64,000 bases of DNA, taken from NCBI GenBank assembly GCA_033439295.1, contig JAVTLE010000013.1, positions 2,852,001 through 2,916,000 of the forward strand, in the 5' to 3' direction. Of the stretch, positions 24,009 to 35,400 are shown piece by piece (positions within the stretch are counted from its first letter, which is position 1; each line of letters opens with the position of its first letter). Position numbers and translations under genes: made by a program. Below the pieces are notes generated by a model. It was not told the DNA's origin and did not search any database. It was given only the letters and a program-made list of their open reading frames with translations. The stretch comes from Deuterostichococcus epilithicus. Taxonomy: Eukaryota; Chlorophyta; Trebouxiophyceae; Prasiolales; Stichococcaceae.

Positions 24009-27000
24009 ATGGCTGTTGCTGTCGCGGCAGCTCTAGCCCTCTTAGCTGCGACGTGTGCCGCTGCAACGGGCCCGAGTGCTGGAGTGCACCATGATGGTCC
24101 TGCAGCGGCGACCAGCACTGGCCCAGGTGATGAGCGCAACCTTGCGGCGGCAGCCTGCTGCTGCCGCCATGCTTGCATGGGACGTTCCGTGTCAATAGAG
24201 TGCCCGCATGTTTCCATGGAGTGCATAAGTGAGCACCTTCCGTTGGTGACAGGGCTGGGGGCAGCGGCCAGCGCTCTCATGCAGCACCGCAGCAGCAGCT
24301 GGCAGCGGCAGCTGCTGCATGCGGCCGCCGGACGTCCCACGCAGCAGCGGCGGCCCACTCGCATCAGGCCCACACGCCGGCCGACCCGCAGGCCCACCCG
24401 CAAGAGGCCGACCAAGCGGCCAACCAGGAGGCCAACCCGCAGACTAACACGAAAGCCAACCAAGCGGCCCACCCGCCGGCCGACACGAAAGCCAACAAAA
24501 CAGCCAGCCAGACGTCCAACTAGGCGGCCTTCTAGTAAGCCTACTAACAGGCCGACCAAACGGCCGACCAAGCGGGTGTTGCCGCCAATCTCCCCCGTTA
24601 GTGTGCCTGTCACGGTGAGCGCCCACAGCCTCATGAACGCAGCACTCGACTTAACAATTGCTGTAGAAGGCAGCTGGCACTGCATCACCCTTGTCCCCTC
24701 ATCTCCACGGCAGGCGGCAAGCACAGCGACTGCATATCGGCAAAGCGTGTTGCAAGGTATGCCGCAGCTGTGACGCACATGTCGGCTCGCTTCTAGCACA
24801 GCGAGGCAGAAGTCACGCTGATCCGCATCAGGTGGATGCTTGCTGTGCAGGTGACCATTGGCGCGGCAGGCTCTGGGGCAACCACAGCAAGCACGCTGGG
24901 CGTGACCATGGGCGGGCACAGCGCGGCCACCAATGCGCCGCGCTTCTACCAGTGTGCACCTTGTCGTTCAGGGGCTCTGCAGCACGCACCAAGCTGGCGC
25001 AGTGCTGTGCTGACTGTTGCTCGTGCTTTCGAAGCGTGAAGACCACGTTGGGCGGGTCAAGAATGTGGCTCTTGCTTGTAGGGGCAACGTTACAGCCGCC
25101 GCTTGACGGAGACACATACTGTGCTACAAGGCAGACCTAGCATCGATGGCAGCTGCCAAACATAGAAAAAGGCCAGCACTCCCCGCAGACAGCATCACTC
25201 CAGCGTCAGGAAGTTCATTGCTTCCAATTCACTACCTGTTGCAGGCGGCTTGGCATCAATGCTGGGCGTCTGTTCACCTCCGGCGCCCAGCCGTGGCCCA
25301 GCATCACCGGCGCGGACTACGGGTTCAGCCTCAGCGGCGCGCCGGTCGGCACTGAAGCTGGCTGGCAGGCAGCGGTCGCCGAGCTGCGAACACCCGCGGG
25401 GTAAATTCAGCCCATTGCTGCCCCGCACGATCATGCCACTTGAGATACAGGGCGGATACTCTGCTCCAAAGTCTGAGGCCCAACCACGCAGCCTAGCGAC
25501 TGAGTTTGAGAACATGCGGCTCAACGGACAGCAGCTGCACCAGATGCATGGGAAGCTAAGCGGCAGGAGAGATCAACAGCATCGGCGCTCCATCATCTGC
25601 AATGTCATGCAAAGACAGAAGCATCCACCGAGCCTGATCGGCGTACATGCTTACTGCGGCAGGCATGACCCGGTAAACAGTGCGGCGTGGGCACGTCCCA
25701 TGAAGTTCGACGCCTACGCTGCTAACCTTCAGAGCTCCTGGCGGGAGCCGACAGCCAGCTTCGCCCAGGACGTCCAGGTGCGCGGTATTGGCTCTTCCTC
25801 AGCTCGAAATGCTGGAGGCCTTGAGCCAGGAGCCTTGGATGGCGCGCGGCGCAGCATATCTCGGGGCTGTGCAGCAGACGCCGCCATGCCATCGTATCGT
25901 CACGCTGTCGGTTCCCAGCGCTGATGTGCGAAGCGACACCATGCTACCTCGGTGCCCGCATCGCGAGCTTCTGCGGGGGCTTTGCGCGCATCCGGGCGCG
26001 TCCAGCGGCAGGTTCACTCTGTGTGCTCACAATGCTGTGCCGGCTGCGGTGGCGCAGGCTCTGAAGGCCCTTGGCCTGTCCATGGAGATGGTCCTGACGG
26101 GTGTGTGCAGCCCGCCGGGCGGGCCATGGGGCATGCCACCCTTTGCATCCCGAGACCCCAGGGCCGCCGGATACTGGGCAGAGCGCTGGGAGGTAAGCTT
26201 GCCGTCCTCCTGAGTGGTCATTGTGTGCGGGCCGCCCCAGTCTGCGGAGTGCGCGCGATTACGCCGCTCCATGGCAGCTCTTTGCCGTCTGCGGCTGCAT
26301 GGCGGCACACTGCATGCCTTGAGATGTCATAAGCATATGTTCATAGCACGGTCGCCACAGTCTGACGCAACATGCTTGCCCCTCTGGCTGATGGCTGTAT
26401 CGGCAGCATGTATCGAATGGCACATGCAGCGTCGATTGTGATCCCGTCCCGCGACTTTCCTGAACGCAGCTCTACCGTGTTCTGTACGCCATGAGCTGGA
26501 CTGCCGCAGTGGCCGGCATCACGTCTATCGAGGTAGTGGCTCGCCTTGCCTCGCCTCGTGCTGGCAACCGCAATCCCCATGCGCGGTCCGCATGTGCTCT
26601 GTCTTCCAGTTGCACATGGCTCCCTGTGGCATCCTCGCCGGCAAGGCTGGCTCGACAACATGTCAGACCGAGTTCAGGGAGCGCATAGGCTGGCCTGGCT
26701 CCCATGGTGTACACGTCCGAGCCAAGAAATTGCAACTGGTGACTTGCAGTTGATGAACGAGCCGGACCTGATGGTCCGAAATTCGAACGCAACATGCACC
26801 TTCACCGCTGACGACTGGTGCGGCACCGCGCGGCTGTTGCACCCGCTGTCTGGGTGAAGGGCAGAGCATTTTTGGGCGCTGCCGTCAGGGCTTCTCTTCA
26901 CTAAACGTGCATCCCAAACTCATCATGTATACATGCAGCGTTTTGTCCACCTGGCGGCACGTCCTCATGCACACGTCTCCCACCCGTCAGTTGAGGGTCC

Positions 27001-30000
27001 CAGCATTTTACGCACATGCAGGCTGGACAACTTGACCATCCGCTCAGCGGCGACACGGGCGGCATTTGCGGATCAGGGTGCCGCGGTCACCATCCGGGCC
27101 GCGCCGTTCGCTACTGTGAGCCCCTTGTGTGTCCCGTGAAGTGCTCTATTTTCTACATCTGAACTGTAACAACACTAGGGCTGACCTACAATGCTCGGCT
27201 CCGCTGGTTCCCTGTCTGCGTTGAGCTCTGCGCCCGTTCAAAGACCTTGCAATGCAGCTGGAATGGTCAGCATCTCCATGCGTATGCTGAACGCCTCGTC
27301 GCAGCCATCAGCGAGAGTTTGCGGGTTTGTGCCGCAGGTCGGGTACAAGGGCGGGAGCGTCGCGCAGCTGACGGGCCAGAACATGTACCTCCAGTTCCCG
27401 ACAGTCCTCGCCGATGGCAGCCGGTGCGCCCTGGACCGCCTTCTAGGGGGCAGCAAGGTCCGTCTGTGCAGCGTCGGCGGGAGCAGCCCAATACGCCAGC
27501 AATTTTTCAGCAGTCTTGATTGAAACAGTCGATTGAAACTGTGAGTAGCGCAGGGCGGGACGCTGCTGCCAGTGGGCGCAGACTCCCCGATACTGCAGGC
27601 CACATGGGTGTGGGCAGGCTGGCCAGCCCATCTTGAGCGGTGACCGTCCCATGTGTAACGTGCAGGAACACGGTGCCGGGACCGCTGCTGTTCGACGCGT
27701 GGGCGTACAACCAGTACGGTGCCACAGCGAAGCGGGCGCTCGAGGTGAGGGACGAAATCGCAGCAGGCGTGCTGGCGGACATCGGTGCCGCTCTGCCGCT
27801 GTCAGTGTGCGAGTACTCTGCCGCAGCCGCAAGGTGAGGCAGATCAGCACAACCAAGCATCGCAGTCGCACTTTTGCTGTTCAGTGTTTCAGTGGCCACC
27901 ATTCGTTGTCCAGGCACCACTTTCCGTGCACTGTCACAATGTGCAGTACAAGCTCGCACACGGCATCATCCTGTTCAGGCTTTCTCTGACGCACTTGCCG
28001 CTGGTGCACTCTGGGCTGGCGGTCAGCCAGCGGCCACAAATCCTCGCCATGCAGGGCCTTCGACTCCTATGGCGGGACCAGTACGGCAGACACGGCCAGG
28101 TGGGCGGCGCGGTGGGCGGCGGAGACGGCAGTGTATCTCCAGACCGCCTCAGCAGCATTCGCCTTCGTGTTTGGCACAAACCCCTACCCGCTGGCGACCA
28201 AGAGCGGCATAAAAAAAGTGAGTCCACTCGCGGTCCTCGTGCAGGCAGCTCGCATGAGCCTGCCCCTCCTGCCCTCGAACCCAGCTGCTAGCATGTGCAA
28301 GTCTGAGGGCAAAAAAAAAGGGCGCACCGGGTGCCAGCACATGCCGGCACGCTGGCCATGGCAGATCAAAAGCTAGCCTTGCTGCTGAAGCGGCCGCAGG
28401 GACCCCAGGCCGAGCATGCGAATGGAGCGCATGCCTAAATCTCGAGGGCTGTGCAGCGCATCGATGTGCCGCCCTGCTCTGCTCATTCTGTCCGGCCTGA
28501 CGCCTGTACCGGCACTGCAGCAAGCCCATGCACAAGATCCGGGCCTGTGGCTGTCAGCTCCTTCAGCTGCCAGAACGGTTCTCGCCTGTCCCCCACAGCG
28601 TGTAGCTGCTTCCCTGCCTCGCGACATCACAGCAGACGGATATAGCATGCAGACCTACTGTACCCAGTACACCCAGTACACCACTCACTGCTGGTACAAC
28701 TTCCATCAGTCAGCAGATGCTGCATGTCAGATGTTGCGCACGCTGAGCTGTCGGATCATGTGTACCATGCAAGACACGACAGCAACTAAAGCAGCAACAT
28801 CCACAGCTCCTTGACGTCGCTCTGTCGCAGAACCTGCTGCACTGGACGGAGACGGCGCTGCCGTCGCGCGTCGGCGACAGCACGCTGACTGCTGAGGGCC
28901 TGCGGATGCTGGCGTCGCACGCGGTCGGCAAGCCCATGTGAGGCCACGCAATTCGTTCTGTTCGGGCTACAAACCCTGTCTGCGGGGCTGCTTTACGTCC
29001 GCACCTGCTGTGACAGCGCTGCGGATCAGCTGCGACAGCGCTGAGGGTCAGCTGTCTGTGTGAGGCTGCCATTCGAAGGGCAGCCAGATGCATCGCGGAC
29101 GAGGAAGAGTCGATAGCGCTACTCATGACAGTCGTCCGAGAATCTTTTCAGGCCTCGACGGGCAAAGCTGGCCCGTCTGTAGGCAATCTACAGCATGCAA
29201 TGACACCGCAGACCTGCTGCAGACTGCTAGGACCGCACCCAGGCAGGCTCGCAGGTGACTGATGTTGACGAGTCCAGTACACAGTGTCTGACGGCTGCGT
29301 GATTGCTGCTCGCACTCGCAGCCTGCCCGTCACCTCGTCACCCGGCAGCACAGCCCGCACGCTGCTGGCGGTGGACGACGGCACATTCTATCGCCTGTAC
29401 TCGGTGAATGACGATGCTGCGGCACTGGCGCTGACGCTGGACCTTTCGGCGTGGGGCGCTGCCCCCGGCGCGTCCGTCATTGCGGAAGAGATGTCGAGGG
29501 TGACCTGTCCACTGCTTTTTGCAGTTTCATGCGTTGCAGAGTACCGGTGGGCTTACAATGCAGTATTGACAGCGACGGCAGCGGGGTCGCAGAATGTGCT
29601 GCCGCCTCGCCGCCTCGTAGCATGATGGGCTCCAGAGGCAGCAGCAGGGGTGGCAGCAGCAGCAGAGCAGCAGCAGCAGCAGCGGCGGCAGCAGCAGCGG
29701 CGGCAGCAGCAGCGGCGGCAGCAGCAGCAGTGGCAGCAGCGGCAGCCAGGGGCGGCTCCAGCAGCAGCAACAGCAGCAGTGGCTGTGGCTGCGGTGGAAC
29801 TTGAAGTGACATGATGTATCTGGCACTGTTCGTCGCCACATGCAGGATCGTTTTGGGGAGGTGGGACCCGTGGTCACCCTGGCGCCGGGACTCTACAGCT
29901 ACTCGCAGCCCCCAGAGTCGCTGGTCATGTTTTCGGTACCCAAGGGCCCGGCGCCGGTGGCAACGGCCGTGCTGCCAGCGGCAGAGGATACAGCGCTGTT

Positions 30001-31431
30001 TGCCGGCGACCTGCAGGTACTGCCATTTTCAATGCTGGAACTCTGGCGAGTCGGTACAGGCTCCTGCCGCCCACAGTTTTCGGGCGGCCTTCCGTTCAGG
30101 CTCGCGTGCTTGCCTGCTTTCATTGCTCACGCCAGGCCACATCAAGCGCCTTTGCTTTGCCGTCCTTTACAGCGGTCTGCCGTTCAGTGCTCCCCCACTG
30201 CAGTGGATGCGAGTGCAGGCCTCCACCTGGCTTGCATTGGTGCGTCATGCAGCAAAGACGTGCTCAGAGTTTGCAGAGGCCTTGTGCAGAGCGCGATAGT
30301 GCTTGCCTGCAGGGGCTGCCGCAACCTGCAGACGCGCAATCACGCCTACCCGTCCGGACAGCCACTGCCGGCATGCACAACGCGACATCGGTGGCGCTGC
30401 TCAGATTTGACCTCGGCAGCATCTCCCCTGCCAGGTAGCTGTTAGAATTGCAAAGTCCAACTACAATTCATTTTCGCACTGGTCAAAACAAGGCCACCCG
30501 GACTCAGGTGTCAATCACCCTGACGCACCTCACTGCGTTTCGTCTTGCCACATTACCTGCTGCTCCCGCCACCAAGCGGCGTGCACGGTCGAATCAGAGA
30601 GGTACATAGAACTGCGACACTAGAACCAGGCAACAACACCTCATCGCTCTCCTTGCTGCAGCGTACTGTCGGCGGTGCTAACGCTGCATGTGGCCGAGGC
30701 CGGCGCCGGGCCCAACATCTTCACCCTGCTGGGCGTTAACGGCTGGCGCGACGACTGGTCGGCGGGCGGCACGACATGGGCTGTGATGCCCAACCTGTCG
30801 CCGCTGCCCAACGGCAAGGCGACAGATGCCATCGGCGACAACTTTCTGGACTGGCTGGGGACGGACACGCAGCCTCAGGTGGGGTTTGTGGCGAGGGCGT
30901 GCATGAGTGCAGCTGTTTACAAGCGCTGTGCTGTCCTTCGGGCAGCCCGCAGAGACGAGGGACACCCCAGCCTTTTCAGTGGCGAACGACATCTGCTGGT
31001 TTTTGATTGACACATGCGTGCCACCACGCGGGCGCATGTTCATGTTATGCGCCCCGAACATGTTTCAATTCCCTACACCGACCGGCACCCTGCGCCGGCA
31101 GCAACCACCAGTTGAATCCGAGCTCTGCTGCTGCTGAAGACTGCTGCCCACTCAGCAATCTCAATCTGCCATGGCGCAGGTCGCGGGCCACATCATGGCG
31201 ACGCTTGCCGACGCCATGGCGCAGGCGGCCTGCCAAGTCGATGTCACAGACTTTGTGAAGACTGCGCCCTCTTTCGGCGGCGTCCGCACGCTGTTGATGC
31301 TCCGGCCGTTCCGACACCCGGCATTTGGGGACATCCCCTCGGACGACCTGAGGCAGTCTTTTGTAAGCTTCCACTCAGCTGAGACCGCGGATCCTGCGCT
31401 GCAGCCGACGCTGACGGTGCAATATCGGTAG
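24009..31431 (+). CDS. Secreted GH-A-like glycoside hydrolase with basic RPT stalk and DNRLRE/CBM96-like domain, paralogue 1
   Basis: Eighteen exons in phase give 891 residues: 24009-24126, 24253-24614, 24851-24951, 25245-25400, 25663-25777, 26058-26192, 26470-26532, 26750-26817, 27022-27115, 27338-27423, 27666-27833, 28055-28217, 28831-28937, 29322-29499, 29846-30016, 30313-30434, 30662-30878 and 31180-31431. A signal peptide (VAVAAALALLAATCAAA) precedes a basic repeat of (R/K)PT units, about residues 67-150, with no polyproline hinge. The barrel-like part has RLGINAGRLF, YWAERWE, NEPDL (Glu354, likely acid/base) and VCEY (Glu482, likely nucleophile). A beta-rich segment follows (ARTLLAVDDGTFYRLYSV), then VALLRFDL, VLSAVLTL, VDVTDFV and a PTLTVQYR ending typical of DNRLRE/CBM96 modules. 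An in-frame ATG at 23946 could add 21 residues. Family assignment is by motif only; GH86 or another clan GH-A family is possible. Confidence 0.8.
29638..29785 (+). repeat. CAG/GCA/GGC trinucleotide repeat in intron 14 of GH-like paralogue 1
   Basis: An impure run of GCA and GCG triplets fills about 150 bases of the intron between exons 14 and 15. It produces poly-Ala and poly-Ser reading frames that should not be taken as genes. Equivalent introns of paralogues 2 and 3 lack it, so it is a recent local expansion. Confidence 0.85.
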
Positions 31432-32469
31432 TAGGAGCGCGGGTCTGGGAGTCCGGGCATTGCGCCATTAGTTTCATGAGCGACACAGCACTGTCTGCAT
31501 AGATTTATGGAGATTGGATTACGGGGAGCACTGCAAGGGGATATATGTGGGACAGCAGGTCAGCTAGACGAATGGTTCATTGCTTCATTCGGATCAGGAG
31601 CAATATGACCAGTAAGGCCAGAGTTTAGTTGTTGAGCGTTGTCAGCTGGACGAATGGAGTTGGATGACGCTGGGGCACTGCAAGGGGGTATATGTGGGAC
31701 AGCAGGTCAGCTGGAGGAATGGTTCATTGCTTCTTTCGGATCAAGAGCAGCATAACCAATAAGCGCAGAAGTTTAGTTGTTGAGCGTTGTCAGCAGAAGT
31801 TGAAGGTATGTCAAATTGTTGTTACGCTCAGCTGTGGTCTGGCTGAATAGTGTGTTGCAAATGACGATATCTTTAGGTAGTCGTCGAGCCCGTAGCCACC
31901 CGCACTCGGGCGGCTTGGGTTACCAAAGCTGACGCCCTTGGCGTGCTGTTCAATAGAGACTAGACTGGTTTGTAGAGAGCAGGGGTTTAGAATGTCAGCT
32001 GGACTTTGCAATGCGTGCGGCTGTTTAGATCATCACGCGCACTCTCGACGTGAAGGTATAATGCTGCGCACCAGTGCACCATTGTTCGTTGATCGTTGTT
32101 CTCACGATCCAAGGTGAGCTGAGGTCAGCACACGCAGCATGAGATGGCGTCCTTCACCGACCCTTAGCGAGCACACCAGGACAGTCCCGTGCACGTGATA
32201 CACGTGACCCGTCAAACTGCCAGCTGTTTTATCGGGCCAGCTGTTACACTTCGCATCACGGATCTGTGCGTTGCTTGGCAAACTTGAGTGCCAAAGTGCC
32301 TCACGCACCGCCGACGAGTCCCAGCGCGGCCGCGGCATGGGGTACAGCTCGATCGAATAGTCGAGCTGCTGCGCGCTGCAGTCGTTGGTCTGCGCAAACG
32401 AACTCGAGCCGCGTGCAGACTTGGACGTAGTCACAGCGCCATTTGCATAGCTGGTCTCAGGTTATCGAG
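31432..32469. other. Spacer between GH-like paralogues 1 and 2
   Basis: This 1.04-kb spacer contains a two-copy tandem repeat (listed separately) and, on the minus strand, an open frame 32434-32102 with protein-like stretches (SLTGHVYHVHGTVLVCSL) but a GTG start and no recognised family. A further minus frame lies at 32011-31811. It must include the promoter of paralogue 2. Confidence 0.35.
31528..31794 (+). repeat. Two-copy tandem repeat, period about 147 bases
   Basis: Copies at 31528-31646 and 31675-31794 share long near-identical blocks: gcactgcaagggg, tatatgtgggacagcaggtc, gaatggttcattgcttc and gtttagttgttgagcgttgt. The region has no coding frame and lies just downstream of paralogue 1. 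The copies differ at scattered bases. Confidence 0.9.
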
Positions 32470-35400
32470 ATGACGGTAGCCGGGACTCCGACGCGGGGGA
32501 CACATACTCACAGAAGGCAATCACAGGCCTTGGCTGCGCCTGCAGCCTTGGCGGTGCTCCTGCTGCTTGCGGCGTGCGCAACGACAGCTGCAATGTCTGG
32601 CTCCAGGCACCAGGCTGCGGCGACGCAGCTTGACGGTGCTGCAGGTACCACTTGTTCCCGGTGTGGACTGCTGTGTCCTGCACGCGCTCTGCATGGAGCA
32701 CATGCATGCCTCATAGCTCAGCTGCTCAATCATTCGATATGCGGCATCGTAGCATCGTGTCGCCCTCAGCCTTCCTGGCAACTCGCAGGATCTGGAGCTT
32801 CTGACACAGCGCCTGCCGCCAGCAGTCTGCAGCTGCGGTACAGGGGCAGCTTCAGCGGCAGGCGCCTGGCACAGGTCAGGCGCCCCACGAGGCGCCCCAC
32901 CAAGCGGAGGCCGACCAAGCGGCGTCCGACCCGGAAGCCCACGAAGCGGCGACCGACGAGGCGGCCCACCCGGCCCCTGCGGCGGGCGCCGACGAAGCGG
33001 CCTACCAAGCGGAGGCCAACACGGCGGCCGACGAAGGCGAAGCCTGCCAGGCCTACTCGCCGGCCTACCAGGAGTCCAACGAAGAAGCCCACTAAAAGGC
33101 CCACGAAAAGGCCCACGAAAGCGCCAACAAGGCGGAGCTCGCCGCCGCCGCTGCCGCCTCCGCCTGCGCCGCCGCCGCCAGCACCGCCGCCGCCTGCGCC
33201 GCCGCCGCCTGTGGCGATACCCAGCAATGCAATCACGGTGTGTGCCCGACGACCCCCGCATCGCAGGATTGCTGCGTTCTGCTGTGGCCCCGTCGCACGG
33301 CACGGCAACCTGAAGCAATCCGAACACCAGTGCAGCAAGTGAAGAGCTGGCCAGCATGTTGGCGCACTGTTGCACCAGCTCTCCACGAGCCTCACACATG
33401 ACGCAACATCGCTGTATCCTGCAGGTGACCGTAAGCGGCGCCGCCACAGGGGCCAGTACCATCAGCACGCTTGGCGTGACCGTCCACGGCCGCAATGGCA
33501 CCAACAATTCGTTGCGCTACTACCAGTGCGCCGCCTTCCTCTGGGTCATTTGTTTGTTTTGTTTGTGCATTCTGGGGCAGCAGGCAGCTCAGCCAGATGC
33601 GGCAGTGGAGCCTGAAATGTCACTCTACGAGTGCATGAGGCGGTAACGCTGAGGGAGTCGTCCGACAAGCACCCGGCTCAATGCCCTGCTGCGCCCGCTT
33701 CTGCCTGCAGCGCTGCGCGTGCTGCTGGCTCGCCTGCTGCGCTGAGCGGGATTTGCGCACAACCACCCGCCGGCAGCCCCAAAGCGAGGCAGAAAGGCGG
33801 AGAACTTGCTCAGTAAACAAATGTTGACATCTGTAGGACGTTTGTATTTTTCAAAAACTTCCAGGCGATACCAATTTCTGTCGCGCAGGCGCCTGGGCGC
33901 AAGCGCGGCGCGCCTGTTCCCCGCATCCCGGCAGCCCTGGGCCACCGTGACCAACACGTCGTACGGCCTCAGCCTGAGCGGCGTGGCGGTCAGCACACAG
34001 GACCAGTGGCTTGCGGCGGTTGCCGAGCTACGTACGTCAGAAGGGTGCGACACGGTTTCTTTTCTCACTTTCCCACTGGGCACCCCCCCCCTCTTCTTGC
34101 CCCCTCTTCGCCATGGTCAGTGGCACCTTTGTCGCCAACAGCACGCCCTTGCACTCAGCACCCAGCGGCGGCGGCGCCCACCACCGGCGCTCGATCCGGT
34201 GACACTCCTTGCGGCCGTGTTCTGCGTGATCTCATGTCGCATCGCGACTCACGCTTGCAGGCACGACCCTGCAAACACCGCGTGGGCAGCGCCCATACCA
34301 TGGGCTGGTTATGCTGACAACCTGCAGAACAGTGGGCAGGACCCCGCGATCTCCTTCGCTGCCGACATTCAGGTGCTGCTTCATGCACCCTGCCATGTCG
34401 CATGTTTCAACCCCAAACCCTGACTCCACAATTCCCTGCCGCCGTGGCATGCATGAGGGCGGCGCGGTGTGCCGCGGCCAGCCTTGACGCCAGCAGTCTC
34501 GGCTGGCGTGCAAACGCCTTGGAGGCTGCCCGACTGCTTCGCCGTAGCCCTTGCGCTCTGCAACCCTGCGCTCCCACTGCTGCCTTCTCACTGCGCGCTG
34601 AAACCGCTGATGCATGCTGTCCCGGCTGTGCCGCAGCTGCTGGCATCGCTCGGCATGGAGCCCGAGCTCATCCTGCCGGGCCTGTGCACCGGCGCGAGCT
34701 TCATCCCCAACTTCGCTTCCGAGGACGTCAACACGCCCCAGTACTGGACCGAGCGCTGGGAGGTGATCACACCTACTGCTGTGTTGAGGTGCCCAGTATG
34801 ATGCCCTGAATGATGCCTGCCTACTAATGAGCCGCAAGGCATCCTCGACTGGGCCTCCGCCGAGGCAAAATAACCTCATGCACAGTGATGGCTGTCATCG
34901 TGAAGTCACGACAGACACTTGACTCGCGCTCTGGCCTGGCGGCCGCCTGAGGCTGTTGACAGAGTGCCTGGCGTCGTCAGCGGGAGGCCGTGTGTGGAGC
35001 TGGCGGCATATGCCGCCAGTGACGCCCAGCGGCGGCAGAGGCTGCTCAGCTGGTGCCCCTCCCCCGTGCCCGCTGACTGTCAGGTTCCTGTTGTGTGCAG
35101 CTGTACCGGGTCCTCTACGTGATTGGCTACCTCGCCTCCGCCAATGGTGTCAAGGGCATCGAGGTGAAATCTTACAGATTCCATCCACAATCCACGTACC
35201 TGCGCCTATCCTTTTATCTGTTTTCTGGAGTGTGAGTTTTGGATCCGTCAGGTTATAATCGGTCCAGTCAAGCCTGATTGCAGACTGTTGTTGCTTGCTG
35301 TTGGGTGTCACCCTGCTTGGTGTTGGCTGTCAGCACCGCCAGCAACAGGTGGGAGTAGCCTGCTGCAGTCCAGATGCGGGCGATGTGCAAGGCAGGCGGT

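Noticed and set aside
23563-24195. 210-codon minus-strand ORF upstream of GH-like paralogue 1
   Set aside because: Partly antisense to the signal-peptide exon; parts read like protein but there is no family match or splice evidence.
23807-24919. 370-codon minus-strand ORF rich in Arg, Gly, Val and Leu
   Set aside because: It is the antisense shadow of the (R/K)PT repeat and signal peptide of GH-like paralogue 1; the composition is dictated by the opposite strand.
29451-29804. Poly-Ala/Ser/Gly ORFs on both strands
   Set aside because: They come from the GCA/GCG triplet repeat in an intron and are open in several frames.
31528-31794. CRISPR-like or centromeric satellite interpretation of the 147-base repeat
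   Set aside because: Only two copies, no spacer pattern, and the surrounding DNA is gene-rich.
32521-33507. 328-codon minus-strand ORF with poly-Arg
   Set aside because: Antisense of the RPT repeat and polyproline hinge of paralogue 2; no splice support.
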